Origin: Haloarcula regularis
GTDB lineage: Archaea; Halobacteriota; Halobacteria; Halobacteriales; Haloarculaceae
Assembly: GCF_029338315.1 (NCBI RefSeq)
Contig: NZ_CP119794.1
Span: 3,100,001 to 3,164,000 of the forward strand
Length of the DNA: 64,000 nt
Reading direction: 5' to 3'
The notes beneath the pieces are model-generated. The model had not been told where the DNA came from. It was given only the letters and a program-made list of their open reading frames with translations, and did not search any database. Of this stretch, positions 42,385 through 52,613 are shown piece by piece (the stretch's first letter is position 1; each line of letters begins with the position of its first letter). A program made the position numbers and the translations under genes.

Positions 42385-42775
42385 CCGCGGCCAGCAAGAG
42401 CCCCTCGGGGACGAGTTCGACCGGTCCGAGACCGAGCATCCCTGCCAGCCCGCTCGGCGTCGCTCCGTCGCCGAGGCGGGCCAGCGGGACGCCGCGGACG
42501 CGCACCTCGGCGGTCAGGCCGGTCGAGGCCAGGCCGGCGGCGGCGTCCATCGACTCCGACCGGTGCCGGCGGACCAGGTCGACGGCGCTCGGGAGCGACG
42601 GACAGTCGACGGCCACCAGGTCCTCGTAGCCACGCACCGTGACCGTCGTCCCGTCTATCGTCACCTCGAGGTCGGCCTCGACGGACAGGTCCGGCCGCCG
42701 TTCGAGGCGGTCCAGCAGTTCCGCCACCGTCGTTATCGGTTCGTCGGTCGTGCGCGCCGCCGTCACTGTCGCCAC
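42365..42775 (-). CDS. Hypothetical protein, TFS-convergent
   Basis: 136 residues from a GTG at 42775 (MATVTAARTTDEPITTVAELL). A short leader is followed by LLDRLERRPDLSVEADLEV, TIDGTTVTVRGYEDLVAVD, LVRRHRSESMDAAAGLAST, then VRVRGVPLARLGDGAT. Small alpha/beta fold without known catalytic residues. Its first codon touches the stop of the upstream gene (TGA then GTG), so they form an operon with tight coupling. Function unknown. Confidence 0.6.
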   Translation of the reverse strand: MATVTAARTTDEPITTVAELLDRLERRPDLSVEADLEVTIDGTTVTVRGYEDLVAVDCPSLPSAVDLVRRHRSESMDAAAGLASTGLTAEVRVRGVPLARLGDGATPSGLAGMLGLGPVELVPEGLLLAAVTRRRG

Positions 42776-42985
42776 TCACTCCCGCTCGCGTGTCTTGACC
42801 GTGAGCGTCCCGTCGACGCGCCAGTGGGCGTACTCCGGGTCGTCCCCCGTCTTGCTCGGGACGTCGACCTCCATGTCCTCGAACTCGTACGTTATCTCGG
42901 CGTTGCGCCCGGTCAGGCGGTCGTAGAGGCTGATCGCGAGCTCTGGCCAGGTCTGTGTCTCCTCGGGCACGTCTGGGTCGCTCAT
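42776..42985 (-). CDS. Small conserved haloarchaeal protein
   Basis: 69 residues from ATG at 42985 (MSDPDVPEETQTWPELA); an ATG at 42997 would add four residues. AISLYDRLTGRNAEITYEFEDM, EVDVPSKTGDDPEYAHWRVDG and TLTVKTRERE form a single compact domain. It resembles the product of 59924-60199 in the segment ELEDLEVAVP and ARWGLNGSVTVTV, so the two look like paralogues. CATACTTTCAA upstream on the minus strand is a TATA candidate. Function unknown. Leads the operon with the gene at 42365. Confidence 0.6.
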   Translation of the reverse strand: MSDPDVPEETQTWPELAISLYDRLTGRNAEITYEFEDMEVDVPSKTGDDPEYAHWRVDGTLTVKTRERE

Positions 42986-43049
42986 ACGGGCGTCCATACG
43001 GTTCGCTGACGTTTGAAAGTATGCCTCCCGCGCCACTCCTGCACGGCGG

Positions 43050-43772
43050 TTACGGCCGGCGGGCGAACGTGAGGTAGCCGGTGTGGCCGACCCCGGCCGT
43101 CGAGGGGCGGGACCCGCGCTCGTCGAAGTCCATCTCACGCTGGACGGTGTCGAGCGTCTCGATGCCCTCGAGCCCCACCGCTCTGGCCGCCTCGACTACC
43201 GCCCGCGTGTTCTCGACGAACGGCGAGTACACTGCGAGCGACCCACCCCGGTCCAGCAGCGTCGGCGTCCGTTCGACGACGGTCGGCGCGTCCTCGGTGT
43301 CGAGGGTGAGGACGTCGAACCCGGACAGTTCGTCCAGGTCGTCGGTCACGTCACCGGTCCGCACCTCGACGGCATCGGCGGCGTCGGCGACCGCCATGTT
43401 CTCGCGGGCCACCGCGGCGAACTCGGGGTCGCGCTCGTAGGTCACCACGTCCGCACCCAGCCGGCCCATGTAGGCGCTGAGGATGCCGGTCCCGGTCCCG
43501 GCGTCGAGCACCCGGTCACCCGCGGCGACGCCGGTCTTGCCGACCACGAGGCCGACGTCCCGGGGCATCATCGGCGCGCCGGTCCGTTCGAGGTGGGTAA
43601 AGAGGTCCGGCCCGCGGAGTCGGCGGACGGTGAAACTCGTCCCGAGATGCGTCTCGACGACGTCGCCGGCCGCGACGTCTTCGGGGACCTCGAGGATGCC
43701 GAGGTCGGACTCGAAGCGCTCGCCGGGTTCCAGCAGGTACTCGCGGTCCTCGTGGACGAAGAGGTAGGCCAC
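43050..43772 (-). CDS. trmI: tRNA (adenine-N1)-methyltransferase, TrmI-like
   Basis: 240 residues from a GTG at 43772 (MAYLFVHEDREYLLEPGER); the ORF extends further but the conserved part starts here and only 1 base separates it from the nac stop. Features: THLERTGAPMMPRDVGLVV, the SAM-binding GDRVLDAGTGTGILSAYMG, then VVTYERDPEFAAVARENM and DVLTLDTEDAPTVVE. The family methylates A57/A58 in the T-loop of tRNA. The nac-trmI pairing is typical of haloarchaea. Translation coupling is likely. Confidence 0.85.
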   Translation of the reverse strand: MAYLFVHEDREYLLEPGERFESDLGILEVPEDVAAGDVVETHLGTSFTVRRLRGPDLFTHLERTGAPMMPRDVGLVVGKTGVAAGDRVLDAGTGTGILSAYMGRLGADVVTYERDPEFAAVARENMAVADAADAVEVRTGDVTDDLDELSGFDVLTLDTEDAPTVVERTPTLLDRGGSLAVYSPFVENTRAVVEAARAVGLEGIETLDTVQREMDFDERGSRPSTAGVGHTGYLTFARRP

Positions 43773-43773
43773 G

Positions 43774-44196
43774 TTACTCCAGCTGGTCGACGGCGTCGGC
43801 GAGGTCGCCGTCGTTGTCCTCGAGCGCCTGCCGGGCGGTCGCCTCGTCGACGCCGGCGCGCATCGCCACCAGTTCGATGTCGCCCTCGGAGATGGTGACC
43901 GGGCCGGACGACTCTGTCTCTGCCTCGTCGGCCTCGTCGGCAGTCCCCTCGCTCTCGGTCTCGTCGGCCGCACCGCTCGTGCCGTCCCGAGGCCGGGACT
44001 CGGGTTCGCCGACGACCTGGTAGGTCTTTTGCCCCTGGGCGGCCATCAGCTGGACCTCCGCGTCGGTGAAGACCAGTTCCTCCTCGGGGGTCCGGATAAT
44101 CACTTCCTCGGCGTCGATATCCTCCATATCGATGCCCATCTGTTCCATCATCTGCTGTAGCTTGCGCGGGTCCATCCCGCCGCCTCCGCCGAACAT
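43774..44196 (-). CDS. nac: Nascent polypeptide-associated complex protein
   Basis: 140 residues from ATG at 44196 ([21 protein letters not shown]). NAC domain at 1-65: [21 protein letters not shown] and [16 protein letters not shown]. An acidic linker of about 35 residues follows and then a UBA domain, [20 protein letters not shown] and [10 protein letters not shown]. It binds nascent chains at the ribosome; archaeal NAC is a homodimer. Encoded with trmI. The longer frame upstream (from 44289) is not conserved. Confidence 0.93.
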   Translation of the reverse strand: MFGGGGGMDPRKLQQMMEQMGIDMEDIDAEEVIIRTPEEELVFTDAEVQLMAAQGQKTYQVVGEPESRPRDGTSGAADETESEGTADEADEAETESSGPVTISEGDIELVAMRAGVDEATARQALEDNDGDLADAVDQLE

Positions 44197-44315
44197 ACCA
44201 CCGAATCCGCAGTGCGAGGGGAAAAGTCTCACGACCCACCGGTTCTCGTCGCCGCCAGCGGGGCGCCACGACCCACGACCGGTATCCATTCCACGGTGGC
44301 GGCCCAGGCCCCGGT

Positions 44316-44717
44316 ATGGACGAACTCGTGAGCGTCGAGACGGTTCACGAGCGGGGGTCGTGGCTGTTCACGGCCGAGGACGCCTACGGCGCGCTCGAAG
44401 AGGTGGTACTGGTCCCCTGCGGTGACGGGGTCGAAGCGTGGGTCAACCGCTGTACACACGAGGCCCAGCGCTTCGACACCGGTCGCGGGGTGCCGATGCG
44501 TAACGGGCAGCTGGTCTGTCCGAAGCACGGCTCGCTGTTCGACGCCTGCGACGGCCACTGCGACAACGGCGAGGCCGCCGGCACCACCCTGCCGGCGGTC
44601 GATATCTCGACGAACCGGGGGACGGTCGTCCTGACCGACGACGACTACGCGTTCCGACACGCGGGCGGCATCGACGACGACGAGGGGCCGGACTCGACGT
44701 CGCACCTGTCGCTGTGA
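44316..44717 (+). CDS. Rieske 2Fe-2S ferredoxin-like protein
   Basis: 133 residues, ATG at 44316 ([18 protein letters not shown]). Cluster ligands C46-x-H48 ([11 protein letters not shown]) and C68-x2-H71 ([15 protein letters not shown]). A stand-alone Rieske domain of about 110 residues with a polar acidic tail ([14 protein letters not shown]); no TM helix. Soluble electron carrier, partner unknown. Unlike the 580-residue protein at 21571, it has no extra domain. Divergent from nac by 119 bp. Confidence 0.85.
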   Translation: MDELVSVETVHERGSWLFTAEDAYGALEEVVLVPCGDGVEAWVNRCTHEAQRFDTGRGVPMRNGQLVCPKHGSLFDACDGHCDNGEAAGTTLPAVDISTNRGTVVLTDDDYAFRHAGGIDDDEGPDSTSHLSL

Positions 44718-44727
44718 GGCGGGCCAC

Positions 44728-44970
44728 TCACTCGGCGACCAGGCCCCACTCGATGCGGTCCCACAGGCGCTCGTAGCCGTAGTAGGTCACCGTCTTCACG
44801 AGGTTGGCGGCGACTCCGATGTTCAGCGCCGCCACCGGGTCCCCGGTCACAGCGAGCGCGACGGTGACGGTCACGACGAGCATCAGCAGTCGGTAGAGCA
44901 CCGTCTTCACGAGGGCGCGAGACCGGTCCTGGTAGGCCGGTCGGGGGAGGCGCTGGGTCAGCGAGCCCAT
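44728..44970 (-). CDS. DUF2061 membrane protein
   Basis: 80 residues from ATG at 44970 (MGSLTQRLPRPAYQDRSRA). RALVKTVLYRLLMLVVTVTVALAV, then AALNIGVAANLVKTVTYYGYERLWDRIEWG, which matches the small two-TM DUF2061 family found in archaea and bacteria. The ERLWDRIxWG ending is diagnostic. Function unknown. Convergent with the Rieske gene. 40 bp before topA's 3' end on the same strand is not part of it. Confidence 0.85.
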   Translation of the reverse strand: MGSLTQRLPRPAYQDRSRALVKTVLYRLLMLVVTVTVALAVTGDPVAALNIGVAANLVKTVTYYGYERLWDRIEWGLVAE

Positions 44971-45010
44971 GTGGACGGTTGGTCGCCCGTCGTTGTAGGT
45001 GTTGTCGCGC

Positions 45011-47492
45011 TCAGGCCTCGAGCTGTTCTTGCCAGTCGCGGACCTTGCCGGCGGTCACGCCCTGGACCGCCGCGGCGACGCGGTCCGGGTCGGCCTCCCG
45101 CAGGGCGTCGAGCGAGTCGATACCGGCGGCCTCGAGCTTCTCGGCCGTCGCGCTCCCGATGCCGTTCAGGTCCTCCAGGTCCTCGACGGCGTTGCGGGCC
45201 CGGTACTCCTCGTAGTTACAGATGGGACAGCCCAGCTCCCAGGGGTCGTCGCTGTCGGGGTCGACGACGAGTTCTGGCAGGTCGTGCTCCTCGCAGTACT
45301 CGTCGGTCACCTCGATGTCGCCGTTGCGCGGCAGGGGCAGCGAGTAGTCACAGTCGGGGTAGCGCGTACACCCGACGAGCCGTGACCCCGAACGGAGGTG
45401 CTTGATGGCGAGCTCGCCGCCGTCGGGCTCGTGGCAGTCGGGACACGGCCCGATGATCTCGTCCTCGCTGGCCTCGGCCTTCTCGGCCTCGCAGCGGGGA
45501 CAGCCGTGGACGAAGGTGTCACGGCCGGCGAGCATCTTGACGTGTTTCATGTCGTGGTCCGCACAGACCTCGTCTAACACCTGCGGGCTGCCGGTGGAGG
45601 GCAGCGGCAGGGTGTTGCGACACTCGGGGAAGCCGTCACAGCCGACGAAATACGAGCCCTGGCGCGAGCGCCGGACGAGCATGTCCTCGCCACACTCCGG
45701 GCACGGGCCGAGCGTCTTGTCGGCCTTCAGCGACTCCTGGAGGTACTCCCCGATATCCTCGCGCGAGTCCTCGAGTTCCTCGAAGACCTTCGCTAACATC
45801 TCGCGGGACTCGTCGGTCACCTCGTCTAAGGTGGCCTCGCCCTCGGCGATGGCGGTCATGTCCCGCTCGAGCTGGGCGGTCATCTCCTCGCTGGTGACGT
45901 GCTTGGCGAACTCCTCGGCGGCCTCGACGACGGCCATCGCGAGTTTCGTCGGGCGGGGCGGATCGCCCTCGATGTAGCCTCTATCGTACAATTTCTCGAT
46001 AGTATTGTGTCTCGTCGACTTCGTTCCTACCCCAAGCCCCTCCATGGTCTCGATGAGCCGCGACTGGCCGTATCTGCGGGGTGGCTGGGTCTCCTTGTCC
46101 TCCAGTCTGACTTCGGTGATGGCCAGTTCCTCGCCCTCCTCGACGTCGGGGACGTGGTTCTCGCTGGCACTGGAGTAGGGGTAGACGGCGTGGTAGCCGG
46201 GCTCGACCAGGCGCTTGCCGTTGGCCTTCAGCGAGCGGCCGGCGGCGTCGGCGACGACGCGCAGGTGCTCCCAGGTGGCGGCCTCCGCGACCGTGGCGAA
46301 ACCGGCGGACGACGAGCTCGAATATCTCCCACTCGGCGTCCGACAGTTCGCTGCGTGCGGGGAGCTCGCCGGTCGGGTGGATCGGCGGGTGGTCGGTCGT
46401 CTCCTCGTCGCCCTCGGTCGCCACTAGCTCGTCCTGTTCGAGCAGCGACTCGGCGTCCTCGCCGAACGTCGGCGACCCGACGAACGCGTCGAGTAGCGCG
46501 TCCTCTTCCAGGTCCTCCGGGTAGACCGTGTTGTCGGTCCGGGGGTAGGTGATGTAGCCGGCGGTGTAGAGGTCCTCGGCGATGGACATCGCGCGCTGGG
46601 CCGAGTAGCCCAGCGAGCTGGCCGCCGAGATGAACGCGGTGGTCTTGAACGGCGTCGGCGGACTGTCCTCGCGGGTTCGCCGACGGACGCTCGTGACGGT
46701 GGCGGCGTCGACGCTCGTCAGGTCGGCGAAGGCAGCGTCGGCCTCGCTCTCGTCCCAGACGCGTTCGGCCTCGGTGCCGTCGTCGTCGTAGAAGTACTGG
46801 GCCTCGAAACTGGACCCGTTCTTCGCGAGGTCGGCGAACAGCTCCCAGTAGGCCTCGGGTTCGAAGGCCTGTATCTCGCGCTCCCGGTCGACGATGAGTT
46901 TCAGCGTCGGCGACTGCACCCGGCCGACCGAGATGAAGTCGTTGCCCAGCTGGCGCGCCGACAGCGAGAGAAAGCGCGTCAGCGCCGCGCCCCACACCAG
47001 GTCGATGATCTGGCGGGCCTCGCCGGCCGCCGCCAGGTCGAAGTCCACGTCGTCGGGGTCTGCGAAGGCCTCGGTGACCTCCCGGTCGGTGATCGAGGAA
47101 AAGCGGACCCGCGAGATGGGGATGTCCGTCTCGGCGCGGATGAGCTCGTAGGCCTCCTTGCCGATGAGCTCACCCTCGCGGTCGTAGTCGGTCGCGATGA
47201 CGGCCTCGTCGGCCCGGCGGGCCAGCTGCTGGAGCGTCGTGACGATGTTCTCCTGGGTCGGTTCCTTCGTGACGTCGGCGTAGATGAGCTCCTTTGGCTC
47301 GACGTCGCGCCAGTCGCTGTACTCGGGTGGGAAGTCCACACCGACGACGTGGCCCGAGAGCCCGACGACCCGCTTGTCGCCCCAGCGGTAGACGTTCACG
47401 CCGTTGCGTCGCTCGGTCGAGGCGCTGCCCTCCGAGAGAATCTCCGCGATTCGGCGCGCGGCGTTGTCCTTCTCGGTGATAATCAGCTCCAC
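45011..47492 (-). CDS. topA: DNA topoisomerase I (type IA), frameshifted
   Basis: About 827 residues from a GTG at 47492 (MELIITEKDNAARRIAEIL). Toprim domain with ELIITEKDNAA and ATDYDREGE; the catalytic tyrosine is in AGYITYPRTDN. The frame changes at the A-run 46299-46301: FELVVRRF then ATVAEAATWEHLRV; a one-base excess or two-base loss explains it. The C-terminal part (KSTRHNTIEKLYDRGYIEG) is followed by four zinc motifs (CPECGEDM, CPRCEAEK, CPDCHEPD, CPICNYEE) and a helix-hairpin-helix LNGIGSATAEKLEAAGI. It relaxes negative supercoils. Both halves are conserved, so error is likelier than gene splitting. Confidence 0.93.
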
Positions 47493-47624
47493 GGCCCACC
47501 ACCTTGTGCTGTCATTAGCGGTCGATACGCCGCGAGAGAGTCTAAAGACTTTCGGGGAGAATCGACCGATAGCGCGGGTGTGCGTGCGATTGCGGGCGGC
47601 TGCGGGCCCGCGCCCGCGAGAGGT

Positions 47625-49028
47625 CTAGTCCGCCGGTTCCGGCGCGCCGTCCGAACGGGCCTTGAGGTATCGATAGCCGAACAAGCCCACCTCCGTCAGC
47701 AGCCAGGCGAGCGCCAGGGCGGCCGCCAGCAGGCCGTAGAACAGCGCCCACCCGGTCATCCACACCGGCCGGAGCCACGGCGCGTAGTGGCCCCAGACGG
47801 TGCTCACCTCGCTCGCGACGCCGGCCAGCGGCGTCCCGGCGAACGTGGCCTCGATGAACGTCCCGACCGAGACGTTCTGCTCGCCGCCGGCCGAGAGGTT
47901 GGCGCTGCCCGTGATGTCGTAGGTGCCGGTGGCGTTCTGCTCGCGGATGGTCGGCCCGTTGGACCCGCCGCCGTGGGCGACGCGCTCGGCGTCGTAGGGG
48001 CCCCAGGTCACGTAGTACTCCCAGACCACCTCGCCGGTGGGTGTGACCTCCATGACGCGGTGGTTCAGCGTGTCCGTGATGAGCGTGTTCCCGTTCGGGA
48101 GTCGGTCGGCGTCACGGGGCCAGTTCAGCGTGTTCGACCCGACGGACCAGGTCCGGGTCCAGGTCCCGTTCGTGTAGGCGTACTCGACGACGCGGTTGTT
48201 GCCGCTGTCGGCGACCAGCATCGTCGGCGTCCCGTCCTCGCCGCGGAAGAAGTCGGGGTTGTGCTGCTCGTTGAGGATGCTGTGGTTCCCGTCCTCGCCG
48301 AGGCGCATGTCGATCTCCCCTGTCGTCCGGTCGATGAGCAGCACCTGGTCGAAGTTGCGCGGCGAGACCAGGAAGTGGTCGTCGCCGACGACGTCGACGT
48401 CGTTGCTGTGGGTCCAGTCCTCGTCCATCCCGCCGTCGGTCGAGGGCGGGAAGTGGTTCCGGTACTCCCACGACCACGTCACCTCGTCGGTCGTGAGGTT
48501 GTAGACGACGATCTCGTCCATCGACGTCTCGTTGGACTCCTCCCACGCTCGCATGTGTGAGATCACCATGGCGGTGTCGTTCAGCATGTCGACGTCGTGG
48601 GTGTCCTTGTAGGGGAGTAGCCGCTTCCACACCCGCTCCTGGGTCTCGGGGTCGTACTCGTAGACGAGCGTCTTGCCCTCGCGGGGCGAGACCACGAGCA
48701 GGTTCCCGTTGGGCAGCGGGTCGACGTCGAAGAACCAGCCGTTGGTCCCCTCGGGGTTCTGGTGGGTCCACTCCAGGCGGCCGCGTTCGTCCACCGCGAC
48801 GAGGCGGGCGGGCTTCTTTCGGTTGGTGTTCCCCTGGAAGGTGTAGCCCTGTGCGCTGACCACCGTCGTCCCGTTCGCGGGGCTTGTCAGCGTGCCACGT
48901 TGCAGTGTCTGTGCGTCCGACGGATCGTGTGTCGCTGCACTGACCAGCATCGGGGTCAACAGCGACAGGACGAGGAGGGCGACGACGCCGCGGACGGCCC
49001 AGCGGCGCGACCTGATGCTCGGGAGCAC
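47625..49028 (-). CDS. Arylsulfotransferase-like (ASST family) membrane protein
   Basis: 467 residues from a GTG at 49028 (MLPSIRSRRWAVRGVVALL). N-terminal TM/signal segment VVALLVLSLLTPMLVSA, then a beta-propeller: NGWFFDVDPLPNGNLLVVS, TWSWEYRNHFPP, WTHSNDVDVVGDDHFLVSPR, EQHNPDFFRGEDG, LNWPRDADRLPNGNTLITDT. The repeating D-x-LPNGN strands are those of arylsulfotransferase. C-terminal TM helix GWALFYGLLAAALALAWLL. Many NxS/T sites, so it is external. The conserved catalytic His of ASST is not clear to me, so activity is uncertain. Confidence 0.75.
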   Translation of the reverse strand: MLPSIRSRRWAVRGVVALLVLSLLTPMLVSAATHDPSDAQTLQRGTLTSPANGTTVVSAQGYTFQGNTNRKKPARLVAVDERGRLEWTHQNPEGTNGWFFDVDPLPNGNLLVVSPREGKTLVYEYDPETQERVWKRLLPYKDTHDVDMLNDTAMVISHMRAWEESNETSMDEIVVYNLTTDEVTWSWEYRNHFPPSTDGGMDEDWTHSNDVDVVGDDHFLVSPRNFDQVLLIDRTTGEIDMRLGEDGNHSILNEQHNPDFFRGEDGTPTMLVADSGNNRVVEYAYTNGTWTRTWSVGSNTLNWPRDADRLPNGNTLITDTLNHRVMEVTPTGEVVWEYYVTWGPYDAERVAHGGGSNGPTIREQNATGTYDITGSANLSAGGEQNVSVGTFIEATFAGTPLAGVASEVSTVWGHYAPWLRPVWMTGWALFYGLLAAALALAWLLTEVGLFGYRYLKARSDGAPEPAD

Positions 49029-49141
49029 ACTCCTGCCTGCGGGGCGGGACGGATTAATCCCTTCGAGTCGTTCCGAGGGGCGGGCGTGTCTGCCGCGGGC
49101 ACTTCCGATGCGCTCATGACGCTGCCGACCAGAGCGTCGAT

Positions 49142-49689
49142 ATGGACTCCCGGACCGCTCGCGTCCTCCGTGGCGCCGCCGCCACGCTCGTCTTCGCGAC
49201 GGCGGCCTTCCACCTCTGGTGGGGCCTCCGCGCAGCATCATCTACCTGCAGGCCCTGGAGAGTCTCACGGGGCGGGGGCTGCCGCCGGACCCGCGCCCGT
49301 TCCTCTTCGTCGCGATGGCGGCGCTGCTGTTCGCGGGCCCGTACCTCGTCACGCGGAGGGTCGTCGGGCTGCGTGACGCCTACATCGCCGGCACCGTCGT
49401 CCTGCTGGCCTCCGTCGTCGCCTGGGTGTTCTGGCACACCACCGGGCACGGTGCCTTCCTCGTCGACGGCTTCAGCGCCCCGTCGACCGGTGGCGGGGGC
49501 CACCACCACGACCAGAGCACCGTCGCGCTCGTCCTCGACCACTTCGTCGTCGAGCCCGTCGAGGGCATCGTCAAGATCATCGAGCTGTCGGCCATCGCCA
49601 TCTTCGTCACGCTCCTGTGGCGGGATCCGGCCATCATCCCCGAGGGGGACCGGTCCCGGGCCGACGCGGGCGAGGGCGCCGACAGTTAG
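49142..49689 (+). CDS. Membrane protein with histidine-rich loop, frameshifted
   Basis: 182 residues after repair. ATG at 49142 (MDSRTARVLRGAAATLVF). HLWWG then PRSIIYLQALESLTGRG: the frame changes near 49228; one added C gives HLWWGLPRSIIYLQ. Four TM helices (AALLFAGPYLVTRRVV, YIAGTVVLLASVVAWVFW, and IIELSAIAIFVTLLWRD among them). Loop GGGGHHHDQ is a possible metal site. A haloarchaeal membrane protein of unknown function. The last helix ends with DPAIIPEGD and a polar tail. Divergent from the arylsulfotransferase-like gene. Confidence 0.7.
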
Positions 49690-49776
49690 CGCGGGGTCGC
49701 ATTCGCGCTCCCCGATTCGTCCCGTCGTCCCCTCGCCTCACCTGGTCCCGGGACCGGCAACAGCGCGCGTCGGACG

Positions 49777-51293
49777 CTACTCGTCCAGCTCCTCGCGCAA
49801 CAATCCGTTCACTTCGCCGGGGTCCGCGCTGCCCCCGGTCTTTTGCATCACCTGGCCGACGAGGAAGTTGATGGCGCCGCCCTCGCCGTCGTAGTAGTCC
49901 TGCACGGCGTCGGGGTTCTCTTCGATGGCCTCCGCGACGGCCTGCTGGACCGCGTCGCCGGAGGTCTTGCCCAGCCCCTCCCGCTCGACGACGGTGTCGG
50001 GGTCCTCGCCCTCGTCGAGCATCTCCCGCAGGACTGTCTCGCGGGCGTTCTTCGCGGTAATCTCGTCCGTCGCCACGAGTTCGACCAGGCGGGTCACCTC
50101 GTCGAAGCGGTCCGAGACGTCCGTGATCTGCATGTCGCGGTAGTTGAGTTCGCCAAGCAGGTTGTCGGCGACCCAGGTGGCCGCGAGGTCGGCGTCGAAC
50201 TGCTCGGCGACGTCTTCGAAGAAGTCCGCGACCTGCTTCGTCGAGGTGAGTTTCGAGGCGGCCTCCTCGCTGAGGCCGTACTCCGCGACGAAGCGCTCGC
50301 GGCGGGCCGTCGGGAGTTCCGGAATCGACAGCTCCTCCTTCCAGTGGCTGACCCGGAGCGGCGGCAGGTCGGCCTCGCGGAAGTAGCGGTAGTCCTTCTC
50401 CTCCTCCTTCGAGCGCATCGAGACGGTGTTGCCGTGGGTCTCGTTGAAGTGGCGCGTCTCCTGTTCGACGGCGCGGCCGGACTCGATGAGTTTCCGCTGG
50501 CGCGAGGCCTCGAAGGCCAGCGCCTGCTCGGCGCCCTTGTGGCTGGAGATGTTCTTGACCTCGGTGCGGTTGGCGTCCTCCAGCACGGCTTCGTCGATGG
50601 CACCGTCGTCGCCCACCTCGCTCGCATCGACCATCGAGAGGTTGGCGTCGATGCGCAGGCTGCCGTCGCGGGTGGCGTCGAAGACACCCAGGTACTCCAG
50701 TACTTCCTCGGCTTCTCGAGGAACGAGCGGACCTCTTTGGGGGCGCGGAAGTCGGGTTCGGTGACGACCTCCATCAGGGGCGTCCCGGCGCGGTTGTAGT
50801 CGACGAGCGTGTAGTCGGCTCGGTCGATGGAGCAGGTTCGGGACTCCAGCGGGCCGGTGCCCTCGCGGACGTGCTTGATCGAGCCGGGGTCCTCCTCTAA
50901 GTGGGCTCGGCGGATGGCGACCGAGCGGCGCTCGCCCTCGACGCCGAACTCCAACGTCCCGTCCTGGCAGATGGGCGCGTCGTACTGCGTGATCTGGAAG
51001 TTCTTGGGCAGGTCGGGGTAGTAGTAGTTCTTCCGGTGGAAGTCGGTCTCCTCGGGGATGTCGGCGTCGATGGCCTTGCCGACCTTCACGGCGGCCTCGA
51101 CGGCTCCCTCGTTGACCACCGGGAGCGCACCCGGCAGGCCGAGACACACCGGACAGGTGTGGGTGTTTGGCTCGTCGTCGGCGACGTCGGTCGAACAGCC
51201 ACAGAAGATCTTCGTGTCCGTCTCGAGCTGGACGTGGACCTCCAGCCCGATGACGGCCGCGAGTTCGCCGGACTCGGCGGCTTTTGCAGTCAT
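49777..51293 (-). CDS. gatB: Aspartyl/glutamyl-tRNA amidotransferase subunit B, frameshifted
   Basis: 505 residues after repair. ATG at 51293 (MTAKAAESGELAAVIGLEVH). GLEVHVQLETDTKIFCGC, CPVCLGLPGALPV, YYYPDLPKNFQITQYDAPI and VDYNRAGTPLMEVVTEPDFR are classical GatB. At 50712-50713 the frame changes after RSFLEK; one added G/C gives AEEVLEYLGVFDATRDGSLR. The C-terminal YqeY-like part (GLGKTSGDAVQQAVAEAIEENPDAV) is intact. Subunit B binds the misacylated tRNA for Glu-to-Gln conversion; gatA and gatC are not in the window. Single-base loss is the likely explanation. Confidence 0.94.
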
Positions 51294-51415
51294 TACCCGC
51301 CGTTCGGCGTCCGGTGGCTAAAGGCTAACGACCCCGACCGCCGGCCCGTGAGGGCGTCCTCGGCGGTACAGGATCGAGAGTAAACCCTAATGTCCGCGAC
51401 CCGTTATGATACTGT

Positions 51416-52165
51416 GTGACAATCGCACGGTTCATCGACGCGGTCAGCGCCGGGGGGAAGACGCTGACCGTGTACAACGAGACCGAACCCGCCCCGCTGG
51501 TGCGGATGCTCCGGCGGATGGTCGACACACCGGCGGTCGACGTGCGTGAGAGGTCCAGCGACGACGGGGTGGTGGCGGACACGGTCACGCTAGAAGACGA
51601 GAGCGGCGCGGAACTCGGTACGTCGTCGCTCGAAGACATCGCCAGAAGCGTCCTGATGGTCAACTCCGACCTCTACACCACCGGGACGCGCCCTGTCGAC
51701 GAGGTCGAGACGCCGGAGGTGCTCGCGAACCTCGAGGAGACGACCTTCTCCGTCTCGGGCAAACAGAAGATGCTGCTCATCCAGATGTCCCGCCACATCG
51801 AGTCGCTGGCGCTCCAGCACGGCGACGGAACACTCCACGCGGGATTTCAGTACCTCTCCCGCATCGACGACGAACGGGGGACACGCCGGGTCTACGAGCG
51901 ACTCGTCGAACGCGACGTCGACGTCCAGGTCTACGGCGTCCCGGACAGCGACCCCTCGGTGAGCGATGACGTCGCGGTCTACACGTCGCCGACCGAGGAA
52001 CTCCGCCGCTCCTGGTTCGTCGTCCACACCGGGTGCCCGGACCCGGCCAAGGCGGCGCTGGTGGCCGAAGAGACGGGCGACAACGAGTGGCGCGGGTGCT
52101 GGACTTTCGACTGCGAGATGACCGATGCAGTCACCGCGTACGTCGAGAACACGTACCGTTCGTGA
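51416..52165 (+). CDS. DICT sensory domain protein
   Basis: 249 residues from a GTG at 51416 (MTIARFIDAVSAGGKTLTVYN). DICT domain pattern: SLEDIARSVLMVNSDLYTTGTR, QKMLLIQMSRHIESLALQHG, then the C-terminal domain DVQVYGVPDSDPSVSDDVAVYTSPTEELRRSWFVVHTGC and GCWTFDCEMTDAVTAYV. DICT domains are known in haloarchaeal signal proteins and two-component or light-sensing partners. No kinase domain here; it may sense a ligand or act as an adaptor. Function inferred only. Confidence 0.8.
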   Translation: MTIARFIDAVSAGGKTLTVYNETEPAPLVRMLRRMVDTPAVDVRERSSDDGVVADTVTLEDESGAELGTSSLEDIARSVLMVNSDLYTTGTRPVDEVETPEVLANLEETTFSVSGKQKMLLIQMSRHIESLALQHGDGTLHAGFQYLSRIDDERGTRRVYERLVERDVDVQVYGVPDSDPSVSDDVAVYTSPTEELRRSWFVVHTGCPDPAKAALVAEETGDNEWRGCWTFDCEMTDAVTAYVENTYRS

Positions 52166-52284
52166 CTGGTCCGGCGCGTGACCGATTCGAGCCGAACCGG
52201 CACCTGTGTGGCGCGCCCGACCTGTCAACAGATATGTCAATGTCTGACGTAGGTATAAGTGGCCGGACCGGTTGGTGTTCTCAT

Positions 52285-52593
52285 ATGTGCGGCAACCGTG
52301 TCGAGGAACTCGAAGCGCACGTCAAGGAACTGGAAGCGTCCGTCGAGGGGCTCACAGACGAACTCGTCGAGTGTAAGGTCCGACTCCGCGAACTGGAAAG
52401 CGCCGTCGACGAGGACCTCGGGTTCGGCGACGACGGCACGGTGAGCCACCAGCGGGCCGATACACCTAACACGGAGGGCACCGACGAGGCAGACAACAGG
52501 GAGGGAGTCGCGGCCGGGTCCGACGGCGACGTCGAGGCCGACGCAGAGTCCGAGTCTACGGAGGACTCGGAGTCGGACATCATCGTCGCGTAG
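52285..52593 (+). CDS. Small coiled-coil protein upstream of smc
   Basis: 102 residues from ATG at 52285 (MCGNRVEELEAHVKELEAS). Heptad-like VEELEAHVKELEASVEGLTDELVECKVRLRELESAV runs over residues 5-45, then an acidic tail rich in Asp, Glu, Ser. Conserved haloarchaeal smc-adjacent protein (I recall DUF7518). An upstream in-frame start adds sequence that looks non-coding. It starts 119 bp after the DICT gene, and smc follows after 20 bp, so it is likely the operon's first gene. A role with SMC is guilt by association. Confidence 0.7.
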   Translation: MCGNRVEELEAHVKELEASVEGLTDELVECKVRLRELESAVDEDLGFGDDGTVSHQRADTPNTEGTDEADNREGVAAGSDGDVEADAESESTEDSESDIIVA

Positions 52594-52613
52594 GGAGACG
52601 GTCCGCCCACCGT

